A stretch of 64,000 nucleotides of DNA from Didymodactylos carnosus (lineage: Eukaryota; Rotifera; Eurotatoria; Philodinida; Philodinidae), in the NCBI GenBank assembly GCA_905250885.1, contig CAJNOQ010000015.1, forward strand, positions 48,909-112,908, written 5' to 3'. Below the pieces are notes generated by a model. It did not search any database, was not told the origin of the DNA, and saw only the letters and a program-made list of their open reading frames with translations. Shown in pieces: positions 35,901 to 50,900 of this stretch. How positions within the stretch are numbered: the first letter of the stretch is position 1; the number at the start of each line of letters is the position of its first letter. A program made the position numbers and the translations under genes.

Positions 35901-38900
35901 ACAAAAGAAGAAAAAAAATCCATAGAACCTTGAACTATTAACATGCATGCGAATAAACGTGCCCGTTTACCCGTGTTCTGTTTTAATGCCAGCTGTATAT
36001 GATACATATTATTATGAGAAAAAAGAAAAAAGGTATTGTCTGCATGAGAGAAGAAAAAATTTCACGACACACACAAGTTTATTGGGAATATAGATGTACG
36101 GATAGGGTAGTACCTTTTTATTATTTCGTTTTTATTATACGTTATATTTACTTATTCAATATATGATATGGTTGACTCGTTTTCCTGTGTCTACGTTCAG
36201 AAATAATTGTACATCTAGATACATAATTGTCATCAGCTTTTAACAACGAGGATATTTTTTTTGTCTCGACCAAAAAACATTGAACAGCTGATAGATTTTT
36301 TTTCTTCTTCTTCTTCAAAACCTTGATATATAGCATAATTACCGTTTCCGTTTGAAATATAATCAATTTGGATGCAGAGTCATTACATGTACACAAAAAA
36401 GAACAAATTATTAATCTTCTTTTATGCTGCTGGCTTCTACTATTGTTCATACATTTATATTACACACATAAAGAAATAAATTCAAAAATTATATTTATTT
36501 TTCTATTTTGAAAATGTCTCTTTTTATTAATTTGATTTCTTTTTTTTTTTCTCTTTCTCTCACTTTTCTCTCTTGTGCTCTCACCTATCTTTAGATCTAT
36601 ATATTATTCATAATTTTTGAAGAAAAAAAAAAAACAAAAAAAAACACAGCAGGTTTTTTTAATCTGTTTTTCATATTTTTTTCTCTCAAAATTATTTTAT
36701 TTTTTGTCCGGGCAACATAGTTTTTTATTAAAATATAAACAAAAATCGGATATTCTATTTTTTTTCTTCTTTTCTTATTCTTTATGTGTTTCTATGGAAT
36801 TCTTTTCTTCGTGTTTTTTAATAACTAACACAGACAGTTATAATGGAAAACCCTGAATTTCAAAACAATCGAGATCTCTTGTTGTTCTTCTCATTTTTTT
36901 TTGTTTTTTTTTGTTTTTTTTTTGTTTTTTTGAGATAGAAAATATATATAACTGTTCAAAAGAAAGTCATTGTGTTCTCAAGAGAAGAGAAAAAAGTTTC
37001 TATTTTTTTTTTTGTGTTTCGTTGTTGAACACTTTAAGTTACGCTTCACTTTAGTGTAATTCTGTTCACTGAATGACAACAGCAAAAACAATGACTCATT
37101 TTTAGAAAAGTGTAACTAATTAATATTAAAACTTATTTAATATAAGAAGAAATTTTTACCCGTATACAACAGAATGTACTGACTTCAACTAATACGTACT
37201 TATCATAAAAACCAAGTTTATAAGTAACAAAGACTCTTTCATTTCTTTATAAAAGTGATATATTTTTCACAATAAGATTAACATATGACACATTATGATC
37301 GATCGTATTATGAGTCATTTTTAGTTGAAAATCTGACTGTCAACAAAAGATGATGATTATCATGATTAAAAGAATAATCTCCAAACAGTCTAAAGTAATA
37401 ATAATAAAACTTTTACATTTATTTATTTTTTTATTCAATCTGACGAAAACCACTCACTTTATATTCAAAATAACGATCATCTTCAACATATTGCTTATTT
37501 TATCACGCACATTTAACTTCCGGTACAAATACATACACACACCCATACATAGATAGAGAGAAAGTCTGTCGAAGAAAAACAAAACTGGTGCTTCATCCAT
37601 CATCGAATTTTTCTTACATAAAAAATTGATTATTACATCTCACAGGTTTGAACACAGTAGGAAATAGAACAATCGAATTGAACAATAAGAAAGAAAGAAA
37701 AATGTGTTATTACATGTTTTCTATATGAACAATGCTGACAACTCTACTCTTTCATTCATTTGTATGGCATCATATGGTTGCTATTACATCGACTTCAAGA
37801 AAGTAAAATATTCTCGCATGATGAGTATTTTCTACAAAATGAACCGTTTTCTGCTTTACAATAATCAATTTCTTCTGAATAACGGGTGGGTCTGAATAAA
37901 TGGGACAAAATCATTTTCTTTTTCTAGTCGCTTAAGTGTACTTTGAAGACTTCGTTCTATGCTTGCTTAATCGATAGAAAATTTATTGCTCAACAAAACC
38001 GATTACCTTCTTTTATTGCATATTATTTCATGATTTAAAATAATCGTGCAGAATAAGACGCACAACTACGATTTACTATCCAAATTTTGGTGGCTTTTCG
38101 GCTTTTTTATGTAATTTTGCTAGAAATAATGTAGTAATTGAGAAAAGAGAGTACATAAAATATTCAGTGGATTTAGGACTATCATCCAGACTATGTTACT
38201 TCTTCATTTAATCAACAAAATTGTGATAATTTCAGTGCACAAGTTAATTAGCACTTTCGGGCAATGCGAGATTTTGAAATAAGCAGGAAACGTTGGTACG
38301 ACTAACCACGCAGTGTAAGTCTACGATGTAGAAGTTTTGTAGAACAGAAAATCCTCTCTTTTCTGAAGTCAGAATGACCTCTTGGAACTATACGGTATAC
38401 AGACAAAAGTACATACATAAATAACCTCATCATTTTAAGACCATCCGTTATTAGTGACAAAATGTCAGGAAAATTCTTATTTTTCAATGTGGATTAATTA
38501 AAATGAAGATACATTCTTTACGCAAAGTATCTGTGATGAATAGCAAACAGAAACGTGATTAAATAACCAATTAGGTCGAGTGCAAAAAAAAATTACAACT
38601 TGTTTCTTCCGTTGCAGTTGTACTTCTTACCTGTCCTTACTCTACTATGTTTTTAAATAATGAAATAACATGTAATGAAAGAAGATAATGGATTTTGCAG
38701 AGCGAAAAATTCTCCATCGATTAAGTAAGCATAGAACGAAGTCTTCAAAGTACACTTAAGCGACTAGAAAAAGAAAATGATTTTGTCCCATTTATTCAGA
38801 CCCACCCGTTATTTATAAATAAATTTTACAATAAAATAAAGAAATGATTATAAGAAGAATTTATTTACTGTTAGAAAAGTAATGTTATTAAATATTATGT

Positions 38901-41900
38901 TTTTTAAATACTTTGTCAATGTTATTAGAGTGACGACGATCTATTGATCATCGTTGATAGTGAACACAACAGAAAAAAATAACAGTGACCAGACCATCGA
39001 GGATTTTTGAGAGAAAACGAGTAACACTTTAATAAAATCCACATGTCTGCAGAACTTGTTCGTACTCAATTTTCCTAGACGCTTACTTGTCCATCATCAC
39101 GATCTTTCTGTGAACACACACTGACCATTATCTTAATTTCATTATGAGGTCACTTCACCACCTTTATCATAATCTTAGGCTGATACAAATTCCTCAACAC
39201 TCTTTTGTTTTGAAAAAGAGCAATTTCGCTATTTTTCTGTTTTTCTGTTTTTAGTAAACTTCTTCATATTTCTTTATTGTCAAATAATCATAGGAAGGTC
39301 TGCTTTTTTTCTTCTTCTGTCTAAACGTAAAGTATAAACACGTATGTGTACAGGGATATCGAATAAAAAGGAATCATCATTATTGTTGTTTTCTTTTCGT
39401 TTTTTTTCTGGTGACAATGCAGGGAGAATAAAGACAATACGTCGTAGAGGAGGAAAGAAACTGATACTTTTCTTGCGGTTATAGGAACGATAAGTGGCAT
39501 TAATTTACTTTTTCTCCATCTGTTGGTAAATAATATATAGTGTGACAGTGATTGGGTTGAACAGTTGGAGAAAGAGAGAGAGAGAAACAATAGAAAAAAC
39601 AAAAAAATAATTTTTTCTATTTTCCTCACATATATTTAGTTAATAGCTCTATATAATATTTCATTAATAAATTTACCTATCATTTCAGACAATATGAAAG
39701 AAAAATTTAAAAAAGTTTGTTTTATTCAATCGATATGTAACATTAAGCAAAAAATAATATTAGTCCTCATTTTTTCTTTATAATATGTGACAGTGATACA
39801 TGTACACGTGTACACAAACAAATAGCATGCATATTGGTAAATTAGTAGCTGTCAATCAATTCTCATTCTTTTTCATTTACAGAATTAACACAAATAACAT
39901 TGTCAAATTTTCAGTCATCAGAAATCATGTTCGAAGATCTAGATGATCTTTTCACTAAAATACAGTAAAATAAGTGTGCTTTCAAATCCTCTCTTACCAT
40001 TGTGTGATGAAAGAAAGCGCTAATAGAAAAATTCTCTATACTACCGATGGTATATCAATCTGTTGATAAAAGTTAACATTAATTACGTTTTATTTATCGA
40101 TAAAAATCAAAACATATAATTGAGAACTAAACATGTTTATTTTTAATTCGAATTTTAATCTATCTTCTAAAATCTTAAATCTTCTCATGTTAATTCTTTC
40201 TTATTGGTATTTAGCCCTTAAGATCGTTTTTAGAACACTAATAGAAAGAAAAAACACACCATTCTTACTCTTCTCCAAAATTCATGTGGTCAAAAGTATC
40301 TTCAATACAATATCAAACGGAGAAAAGAAGCTTGCAAAGTAACGTACATCAAACATCTTACCTTAAAATCTTCTTATCGTTTTTTATGTCAATGAGGAGA
40401 ACATGCACACGTCAGCGTCCTTAGAATAAATGTTCATATATCGATCGAAATATACAACAAAATATTATGCATCGTACAAGGAATATAAGAAGGAGAGAGA
40501 GAGAAATCGAAGTCTTTCGATTTCTTTTTATATATCACACAATCTTCATTTCGTTTTTTACTTTAACTCTGTTGTATTTATGGTTTTTTTTTATATATAT
40601 CGTATGCGCAAAGGGATTACTTTTTCTCTTCACAGGTGTTTGTACTAACGGAAACACAAATAAATTCTGATATATATATATATATATGTAAGAGACGCGG
40701 GTTGGCGTATTAATGTTTTCGAATAGATACGCTATCCTGTCTCATTCGAGTAGCTTAGCTATATACCTTTTAGAAGCCAGCTGACCAGTTAGGAATACGT
40801 GTGAAATATGTTTTTCAAAGTCTATTGTCATTCGAGCGTAAAATTATTCTCATTAGAAGTGAATTAGACGGTTAAACGGAATTAAATATGATACTATTTT
40901 TACTTCATTAAAATTGATATGTTAAATATGAGTACAAAATTAGGATCAAATAATGTACTCTTGGAAATAATACTTATTTTTTCAACTCAATAGAAAATAG
41001 ATAGGATGAGCCCAGCCCTTACATAGTATTGTCATTTTCTATATGGATAAGATGATTTTTTTATTGTTTTCAAATTATCCTTTGAAACAAATCGATTGCG
41101 TCTACGTGGCAAATATAAATCATTCTCTGTCTCTCTTTAGACTAATGTTTTCTTTTCGAAAAAATAAGGTAGAAAGAATAGCGAATAAAACGAAATAAAA
41201 GTATAAAAATGAAATCATTCAAATACAGTGTGATCAGCTATTTATAGTTTTTCGTCTATAATAAAGAAATAGAACAAGATGTTCTAACACATCCATATCG
41301 CTCATTCACTAGTTTTTTCAATTCAAAGTAGAAAACTTAAACTTTCTTACATGAAAATCGTTTTAATTCATGCTCAATGCACCATATGATAATTTCTGTT
41401 TGATAACGTAGTACCTAAATACTATTGAACTAAACTATCATTTGTTTTGCATAATATATATATACATATATACATATATCTATATATATACTACTGTCCT
41501 AGACCTAGCAGAAAACAGTGAACTATTATCCTAATACTGTTATACTTTCGTTTACTTGACCTAGTGCGCCACCTTACATTAGTCAATTAAATGTTGATTT
41601 GAGATAAACGACTATCGAGAAGTTATATAAAAATGTAGAAATAGATCTATTCCTACCTGTTATAGCAAATCATCTATAAATATTTTCGATTAGTTCACAA
41701 ATAGTGACTACTCAATATGTATAATGCTGTACGCGCTCAAATAAAATGGTCGAAAATATGACGTTGTCACATAATTCCTGATTATTCAATTTGAAATCAA
41801 AAGATAAAATCAGAATAAATTAAAGCGTTGTCAGGTTATTTCTATTTCGAATCAAACAAAAACTTACATCTGAGTTTAACATAGTTTGGAATGCGGTAAA

Positions 41901-44900
41901 TATTACAATAAGAAAACAAAAGTGAACCTATCGACAGAAATATTACGTAGAAATCAAATCTTACATTATATTCAAATATAATTAGCGTGATGAACATTCG
42001 AAGAAAAGAGGAAATTATAGAATCAACGTCAGAACTTTTCTAAAATTTGCATTCGTCTTCTATTTATGTATGAAGAAGCATAGTTTTTCTATAATAGTGC
42101 TCAAAAAACAAATAAAGTTTAATAATATAAATGAATACACCTTCTTTTTTTAGCAAATTTTATCAGAACAAAACAAAGAAAAACCTCTAGAAAAAAAACC
42201 ACCAATTTCCTAGTACCATTTTATATTCTTCTTCGTTTTCTCTGTGAACAGGGATAAACTTATCACATTAAAGATAAAGACAGGCGATAAACGGTAATCA
42301 GCATTAATTAGATGAGAGAAAAAAACCCACTGATATAAATTATTCGACTTTTTAATACATAATCAAATAAAAGACATCATATTATCTGTTTTGAATACCG
42401 AAATAAAATAGTTTTTGAAAACATGTGAATTTTAACGATTAAAAACAACAGTTCTACGATTTTGATAGTAATAAACAACAGTCGACAAGTGATAAAGAAT
42501 CACTTAAAAAATTTCTTTTTTTTTCACAGATCATTTCTAATCTAAAACAGTCATCGTCAGAATTTTGATCAATAGAACAAATGTTATCTATTTGTATCTA
42601 ACAAAATGAAAACACATTTCGATGTAAGCTAGACCATGTTAACAATGTAAATTTTTTACCTTTTTGCAATTTGTTTTTTGTCGATAGTGAATTTTTTTGT
42701 AAAAACGAAGTTTCCAGCTTTATACTTGAGAATAATAATAATAGGATTATTAATACAGAAAAAGAAAAAAAAAAACAAACAAAAACAGAGTGATTCGAGG
42801 AGAAAATCAATCAGTCGATTAAACAAAATCAGACACCTACTAACAACTTCATAACAACCCTTTTCAAAAACTAGAAAATTTAAGAACTTTTTGTTTTTAC
42901 AAGCTTCCTACGGGTAAAAATGAGTTCTAATTGTAACATAAATTAATCACTATGACATCAGATAACATCAAAAGAAGAGATGAAAAGACTTTTTTTTTTG
43001 ATAAACTAGATAATCTTTAATGATTATATTGATATGAATTATATTTTCAATGTTCATTTTAGATGCATTCGAACATAACAAAGAAACACAAATATATTTC
43101 TATGACACAAGTAAATGACGTCGTAAAATTTTATCGTTTTTCTTAGGCACCATGTTTTAGACAAAAACGGACAGGGAGACCATTTATGTGCAGGAATGCT
43201 TTTGTTAGTGTTATTGGGTTCAGTGAGTATTTTGAAACTAATCACATTTTATTAGAACTACATCGCACAGTAAGCATTTTTCTGTAGACACTGGCAGACA
43301 TGTGATTTTTTAGTTAAAAAACAATTATTTTCGCATATTATTATCGCTTAATCATGTCTCAAATATTAATCTAATTATGAACAAGTCAAAGTGATGAAAA
43401 ATCGCTGAGGAGGACACTTGCTCTAGATTTTTGTCAAATATTTTTTTATTTGTAAAACTAACAATTAATTATACGCCATTCGACTTCATTCGAGTTTCAT
43501 GCACTCATCCCAAATATGTCATTAGTTTTCAATAAAGGTAATTTTGAGTCGAGAAAATTAGATTTTACTCCAAAAATGAAGGTTTTTTTTGAAAATTCAT
43601 ACCAAAGTCCAGTAGAAAAGCCGCATGAAGCCGCATTCATAATGAATGCAGGACATGATCACGAAAATTTGCTATAATTTTGAATCACATCCGACCTGCG
43701 CTAACTTGCGCGACCTCATTACATTCTAACCACCTATACAGAACGAGGATAAGTTCAGAAATTCATTGTTTTTTTCTCCTAAATCCTAGGATCAAAGTGG
43801 AAATATTTTTCATTGATAGATAGGTGAGTGTGTCTAGATTCGGAATAGGTACTGTTTACAAATATAATTCGTCTTAATGAAATAAAAAAATGTTTTTTCT
43901 CCGACGTCGCTAGTATTTAGGCTATTTTTTGCTCACACATTTTTTCTAAAACTGAGCACTTGAAATAAAAACTTTACACCATTAGATAGCTCGTAGATCG
44001 AAGTATATGTGACACTATTTGAATTGTGAAAAAGCTCACTTTCAATTTTTCACCAAATATCCGCCTGGATGTCCACTGTGCAACGATTAGCAAAATACGT
44101 TTTTATTTAAATCATTGTTGTGTCGACACACCAGAGAATGCTTTTCTTATTGTGAAGCCAACACATATAAATGACAAAATGTGTTTAAAAACGCAATACC
44201 TATGCAATGATTACTCAGATCAAAGTATTTATGAAACTCATTTATCAATTATACATACTTAGTTTTTGTACTTGATGAAAAAAATCTTTTTCTTTCAGTT
44301 TTATTCTTCTACTGAAATTATTAGACTATTTATTGTGTCTTGAATAAAAAAAGAAAACGCGGAATTCATAAAGAGCACTATGTACTTTTTGACCTATAAA
44401 ACTGTTTTTTTTCTGTACATGGATCAAAGATACCCGACTATAAAGGCGGAACATTGTATGAGTGTTAGAAGAAGAAACTTGAAAATATAAATTACTTTTT
44501 TCAATAAGCAGAAAATGGTGTATATAGTATAAATAGGATATCTTCACCAATAACATCATTGAACAAACTGTATAGAAAATTTTACTAACCGCATGAATTT
44601 CAATCCTATTTACCTAAATAACATCTCGTTTGTGTTGATAATGATCTATTTAAAACAAAAAAATCAACCATTGATGAAGAAAAAAAAATTTTTTCTGAAG
44701 CAAAAACAAGATTATTTCAGAAAACATACATTAATTCATATAACATCATCCGTTTTCTTTTCTCTTTTCTATTTTTCAAATCTATCATCTGTAACTAACT
44801 TTTATGTACGCAATTTAGAGGCTTTTCTTCTTTTATTAATTAATAAAATTTGAAGGAGACATCCCACGCTCGAAAAAAGCATTGGACATCATCAAATGCA

Positions 44901-47900
44901 ACTCAGTCATCAATTCACTGATTGATATATTGAGATGTATATAAATGTTTCTATCCATGGAATTATATAACATTCTTTATAAACTAACATTTGAATCGAG
45001 TTAAACTTAGTACATCCAATTGTATTAGGTTATATATCGATGCAGTTAGTTAATTCGACGCTTCATCTGAAGCATCTAGATAAAAGTATAAAAAATATGG
45101 GCCGATAGTCAGCTAAAACATTAATATATTTTGCCTAGAGCACTTTTGTTTGGACCTATTCAAAACTTCGAAAGTAAGACTGTTTTTATCATCTTTTCGG
45201 GTAAAAGATGGTCATGCAAACTTTCATTGAAAATAACTTGAATTTTTACTGAAATAGAATTGAAAAAATCGTAAAATATATATTACTATTCTGCATACTG
45301 TACAAAGTAAACAATGTAAAACTCAAAACTCATCATAACCTATTGATTTTTAGCGACGAAGATATTGTTTATTTAAATTTAAAACTGCACGCTTCGTAGA
45401 AAAAAAATTATTTTCAACTTTTTAAATTAAAAAACTTCTCAAGCATTGTTATTATGTACTTGCAAATATCGTATTCAAGTAAAATTAATCAGACGTATAC
45501 AACAAACTTAAGAGGCTTCTTATAGTTCTAAAAATATTTTAATTTTCAACGATCATAAAATAGAAAATACGCCGTTTCACTCTCTCTTCTAAACTTTCTC
45601 TCAAAATAAAATACGATCTAACTTTAACTGAATTTTGTCATTTAAAGTAGTCCTATATAATATCTTATTCTCAAGTTAACATAAAGGAATCTATGAATGC
45701 CGATATGAAGACTTTCTATGCTTATGAATACCATTTGAAAGTGAAATAATATAAATCTTTTTTTACTACATTCCATGACTTCTCCATATTTAAATGCATA
45801 GAATCAATCGTGCTAATTTGAACATCTCTTTTTTGTCACTTTTAGTATTTTGTATATTTAAAAGTGATTTTTCTTCTGCTACAAAAAATGTTCACCAGAC
45901 TCAGGACAATATGTGCAGAAAAACTCACCAGGCCTATTCTTCATCCGTAAAGAAAAGCTCTAAATGTACTTTCTGTTGATGCTCATAGGATGAGGTCTTT
46001 TGAGAATTAAATGAAGTGGAGAGATCAGAGATGTCTCATTTGTTCAGAAACGTTTGCTCTATACGATGAATTTGTTTGTAAAAAGTGTCTCAACCGAACT
46101 GGGGACTGGATTTTATAGAATTCTGATTTTTCAGAGACCAAGGTTATAAGTAATTTTGATGGAATCTTTATATACACCACACCAGATCGAATACTATTCA
46201 GCTATTCAAATCTTTTTCAGATTTGTTTAGCTGTTATGATCAATTATTCAGAACACTGTACATCACTATTTTCCATTCACGAACTATTGACTCCGCTTTA
46301 GGACCCATAAACGGACGGAAAATAGACCTGATGAGTTTTTCTGGTCTATGTGTAGTCATGACTCTAGTGAACATTTTTTGTAGCAGAAGTTTGTCTCGAT
46401 TCTATCCTTTAGACAGTGCAAACGTGTTGATTTCGAAAAGTTTCTCAAAATGTCGTATATATGTGATCAAATTAGGAAAAAAATGGACGTGACCAAATTT
46501 GGAGGTGATAGTGACATTTTTATTTCAAATATACTTTCTTTTTTTCTGCCAGTCACACCGATTTTTTTCACTCCATCAGCACCACGAGTCTCAAACTCGG
46601 TGACTTATGGAGACAGAACAAAGGAATTACCATGACAATCCTTTGCTGTCTCCAATGAGTCACCGAATTTGAGCTCTGATTCAGAACAAGCAGTACATGT
46701 TGTCTTTTAAAATTATACTTTTTTTTCCGATTGTATATCTGCTCAGGTCGCTAACATCACAGTTAAATAAGACAAGAACTTCTTCGAATAAGGCATCGTA
46801 AAGATATTTTCACTAAAAAATATGAAGTATAGTACTGTTTAAATACGATTTTTCAAAATTACTGAAAAAGCGGACCAAAAATGGACACTTTGCGGACAAA
46901 AGTCCAAAAAGTGGACCAGTTAGCAACTCTGATGACAGGAAAACAAAGAAAATAAGCCCCTTTTTAAGTACCTTTTTTTGTTAATTAATAAAGAATGAGT
47001 AAGTGGGATCTTAAAAATTTTACATAAATCGATGGGATGATCTTGTTTTGCTTCGGAAACTACAAGCTTTCTTAAAATGTTGAGAAATCACTTTTAAATA
47101 TGAAAATACTAAAAGTGAAAAAAGACGTGATCAAATTAGCGCGATTGACTCTAAAGCATGCAAAATTGATGACTTGACATGATACAAGAAGAACAACAGA
47201 CGAACACTTTTTCTTCGTCTATTCTGTTCTTCTAGGTGTAGAGTATATATATCGATATTAGTTAGTTTGTTCAACTAAACGAAAATAATATTTTTAAATA
47301 AAAGAGATAGAAAGTTTTGATGAAATATGTTATGTCTGTTTAGACCCTCCTCCTCCATTCTCCTGAGAAAAAGTTATTACGCCGTATGCAATAATAATAA
47401 TACGCCGTGAATCAGATAATAATAATGTTTCGTTAATATACTTTTCAAAAATACTTGGTGTATATATTATGCGAGAAACGTAACTTTCTAGTACAATCAC
47501 TTGTTTAGATATGTTTCTATAATAACTCAGGCTACAAGAGGCTCTCTTGAGCAAATTTTTTTCTGTGCTTTGCCTAGTACTTTGCCCACTTCCACAAAAG
47601 TTTTCTACTCGATATGTCCTTTCGTCGCAAAGTTATGGGACTCGAAAGTTGCAAAAACTTAATTTTCTGATGACTCATCATCTGAAAACTGAATTTTTGA
47701 TTATATAAAAAGATATAAAAAGAAAAGGAAAGCAGCGCATCCTGTAGAGAATTGAATTGTGAATCTAACCATATGATTAGTGTTCAACTTTGTTTACTTT
47801 TTTTTGTTGTCCTTTAGATATAATTATTTTACAAGCATCTTTTCCGTTTTTTGTAGACCGATCTTCTCTTACAACTGTTTTCAAAAGTCCGCCACTGAAG

Positions 47901-50900
47901 AAATTCTTGGAGTGGCTAAATTGTAGATCAGACGTCGGTCTACAACTCTATTTAAAAAAAATCCAGTTTGCAGGATTTGGTAGAGACAAAAATAGCTTTC
48001 ATTCTTGCGGAAGTCAATTTCCGCTCTAAATATAGACTGACTTTTTGCAACTTGTTTTGCTCAGAACTAATGAAGGATTCTACACTAGACAGAGCACCAA
48101 AAGTTGTACTAGCAAAAGTAATTTCAGATCGAATTCTCATTTTGTTCCTTACTATTTTTACATTATAGGGGAAACTGTAGACCGACTTTTGTTTTTAACT
48201 AATTGTAGACCAACCTTTTTTCGTGAGATTTTTGGTCAAAGCTAAACGAAAACCATCAATACCGTACACTAGTCGACTCCTCAGACTGCGGCGAGTTTGA
48301 CTACCTAATTTTTGGAGCTCTAAAATCTATAGTCTTTGCTAAAATAATGGATAATTCTGAAAGTAGAATCACATAACGAAATTCGGACTGAAAATTGTCT
48401 CCCTCCTAACTCAGCCAGTATGAGTCTGGCAGTTGGGAAACTTTTATAGGATACTCGGCAAAGACAGGGGAACAAAACGTACCATTCAAATTTTTTTAAT
48501 GAACACTTTCATTTTTTTTATCGATTGTACCAGAAAGTTACGTTTCTCTCATATATATATATATGTATATAGTGTCTAATTCCGTTTTATGACAAAAAAC
48601 GTCCATTACTTAATCAAACAACCACAGATTGGTTATGTTTTTTCTCATTTTTTATTTCGCATGACTTTTTTTGCTCACTCTTTACTTAAAAGATACACAA
48701 ACTCGGATGTTGAACGTGATTAACAAGTTGTCCTTTTTCAACAAACGTGTATCTTCTGTTCATCAGACATGTATTCTTAAAAATTACCTTTATCTATTAG
48801 TTTTTGTAAGTTAAATCTTTAACCACTATAGATAAGAAAAATAGAATTATGTTATGTGGTTCTTGGGCATCTGCAAGTTATTCTTCCAATTAACACAGCT
48901 CTGACGTCTTCTGTTAACATTGTGTATGGGTAACGATTTGAATTTTCCGAATAAAAACTTTCATCTCTCTCCAATGGAAATAGATTGTGTAAAATTCTTG
49001 CTGAAAGCAGTTAGCAAATATTCATTGTGCATGAGATACATTTTTTATCGCTTTAGGAGAGAGATACAGCTAAAATCAATGGAATAAAGAAGGTAAACTT
49101 TATGTTATTAAGCCGTCACCATTTGGGTAGTATATCACTCGTGAATTAACCGATTTTGGGAGACATATAATATATTTTAATCAGATCACCATGGCTTTTA
49201 TATTTCAAATGGGAATCATTGACACATCTCTTATAGTATTAAAAAACTGTTATATGATAACTTATTCATGCAGATTCAAAGTTTTACTTCCATTTTTCTA
49301 AACCACTAAAAAGCAATTTTCTGCCGCGCCAAGACAATAAAGTAAGATGTTAGCTGCCGTTAGTAGACGATAGTTAGAACTTTACAATCATTAAATCTTC
49401 TTAATCCCTCACATGTCATATTCACAGATGATTATAGAAATTTAAATTGTTAATATATTTTAGATATTTGCAATGCAATTACAATAAAAATTTAAACTTA
49501 CTTCTTTTATGCCGCCATTTATTATTGCACCATTTTGTTATAACTAACCATATTGTTCATATACTTCGGTAATAAGAATAGCAGTTGAAAGATGGAAAGA
49601 AGTGAATTTGAAAAGGAAACCCATGGCGAAATGGTTTTTCTACCCATTTAAACACACACACACACACACACACACACCTCACAAACATTCATACCATTTA
49701 TAGGTGATGGAAGATTATCGAGAAAATAGGTCATCAGTTTTTGTGTTCCATTTTGTTCACTGTACAACGACAAAATTTCAGGTGGTAGTGGATTAGCCAT
49801 TAAACCTAAAATAGACAAGGAAAAATTACTGACAGAGTTAAAAATAAAAAATTATCAGAACACATACCTAAACTTTGTAAACGAAACAATTTTCCAAGTT
49901 CATAAGGTAATTGTCGAATTTGATTGTTTGTTAAATTCAATTCTCTCAATGTGATTAAATCACCTGAATAACAATAACAATAATAACAACAAAACTAAAA
50001 ATTGAATAATAATTGATAGTAAATTGAAACAATACAAACCAATTTCAGCTGGTAAACCTCGTAGTTTATTATTCGAAAGATCTAAGGTGACTAGATTTGT
50101 CAAATTGGCAATATCTGCTGGTAAACGATTAATCTGATTATCATTCAAATATAAAACGGTTAAATTTGTTAATGTCCACAATGTTGGAGATAAATTTTTA
50201 ACATTTCCCATTATTTCTAATTCATTCCATTCACAGGTTTTTTGTATTTCAACCGCTATTTCAACAATATTGTTACTTTGATTAGTATTGGTATTGGTTA
50301 ACGCTGTTGATGAATTTATTTTTGTTTCATTCGTTGTTGTATTATTACTGTATTTAATTTGACTGCTATGCTGTTGCTGCTGCGTGTTACCATAATGTTG
50401 AATGGAATGATGGATCGGTTGCTGATAATAATATTGCTGTTGAGTTCGAGTATGATGGATTGGACTACTGTGAAATGACTGTCGAGAATGTTGTTGTTGT
50501 TGATCATGCTGACGTTCAACAGATTGATTCTAAATGAAAATAGATTTAGAAATCATGAAGAATGACAGATGATCCAGCATAAATGTCACATGGTTCTTTT
50601 TTGACTGTAAGAGTACTGGAAACCTTGAAAATCTCAACAATTTGCTCTATTTTTTGTACATGGAAATTTCTCAAAGCTTCCTATGTAGAAAACATTTCAT
50701 ATTTGTGTGCAAAAAAATTTGCATTTTGTAGAGCTTGAATTTCTGTTTGATATAGAACTAACAATTTTTGCAAATTAAGATTTTAAAACATTCAAAGAAA
50801 GATGTAATCAAGTCCTTTTGATGTATTGAATTGGACGATTGAGAAATAAGCAGGCGTATAACACACGTAACTTGCCACTCTAAAACACTCTGTATATTTT

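Larger units (their letters stand above)
32359..49694 (-). other. Large CNOT6 intron (about 17.3 kb)
   Basis: Bounded by donor AATG|gtatgaatg and acceptor ttatttag|TCCTTC, both phase 1. Contents: the Ser/Asn-rich exons (35105-32661), a TA-flanked MITE (37882-38809), T-rich low-complexity DNA (36535-37010), AT dinucleotide runs near 40667 and 41450, a dispersed repeat near 43580, a hairpin at 46588-46674 and a CA microsatellite beside the donor. No other gene is supported between 35.2 and 49.7 kb. Confidence 0.65.

Noticed and set aside
47860-48215. GTAGACCGA-like words as a direct-repeat array
   Set aside because: Only four imperfect, irregularly spaced copies. Not a CRISPR-like or tandem array.
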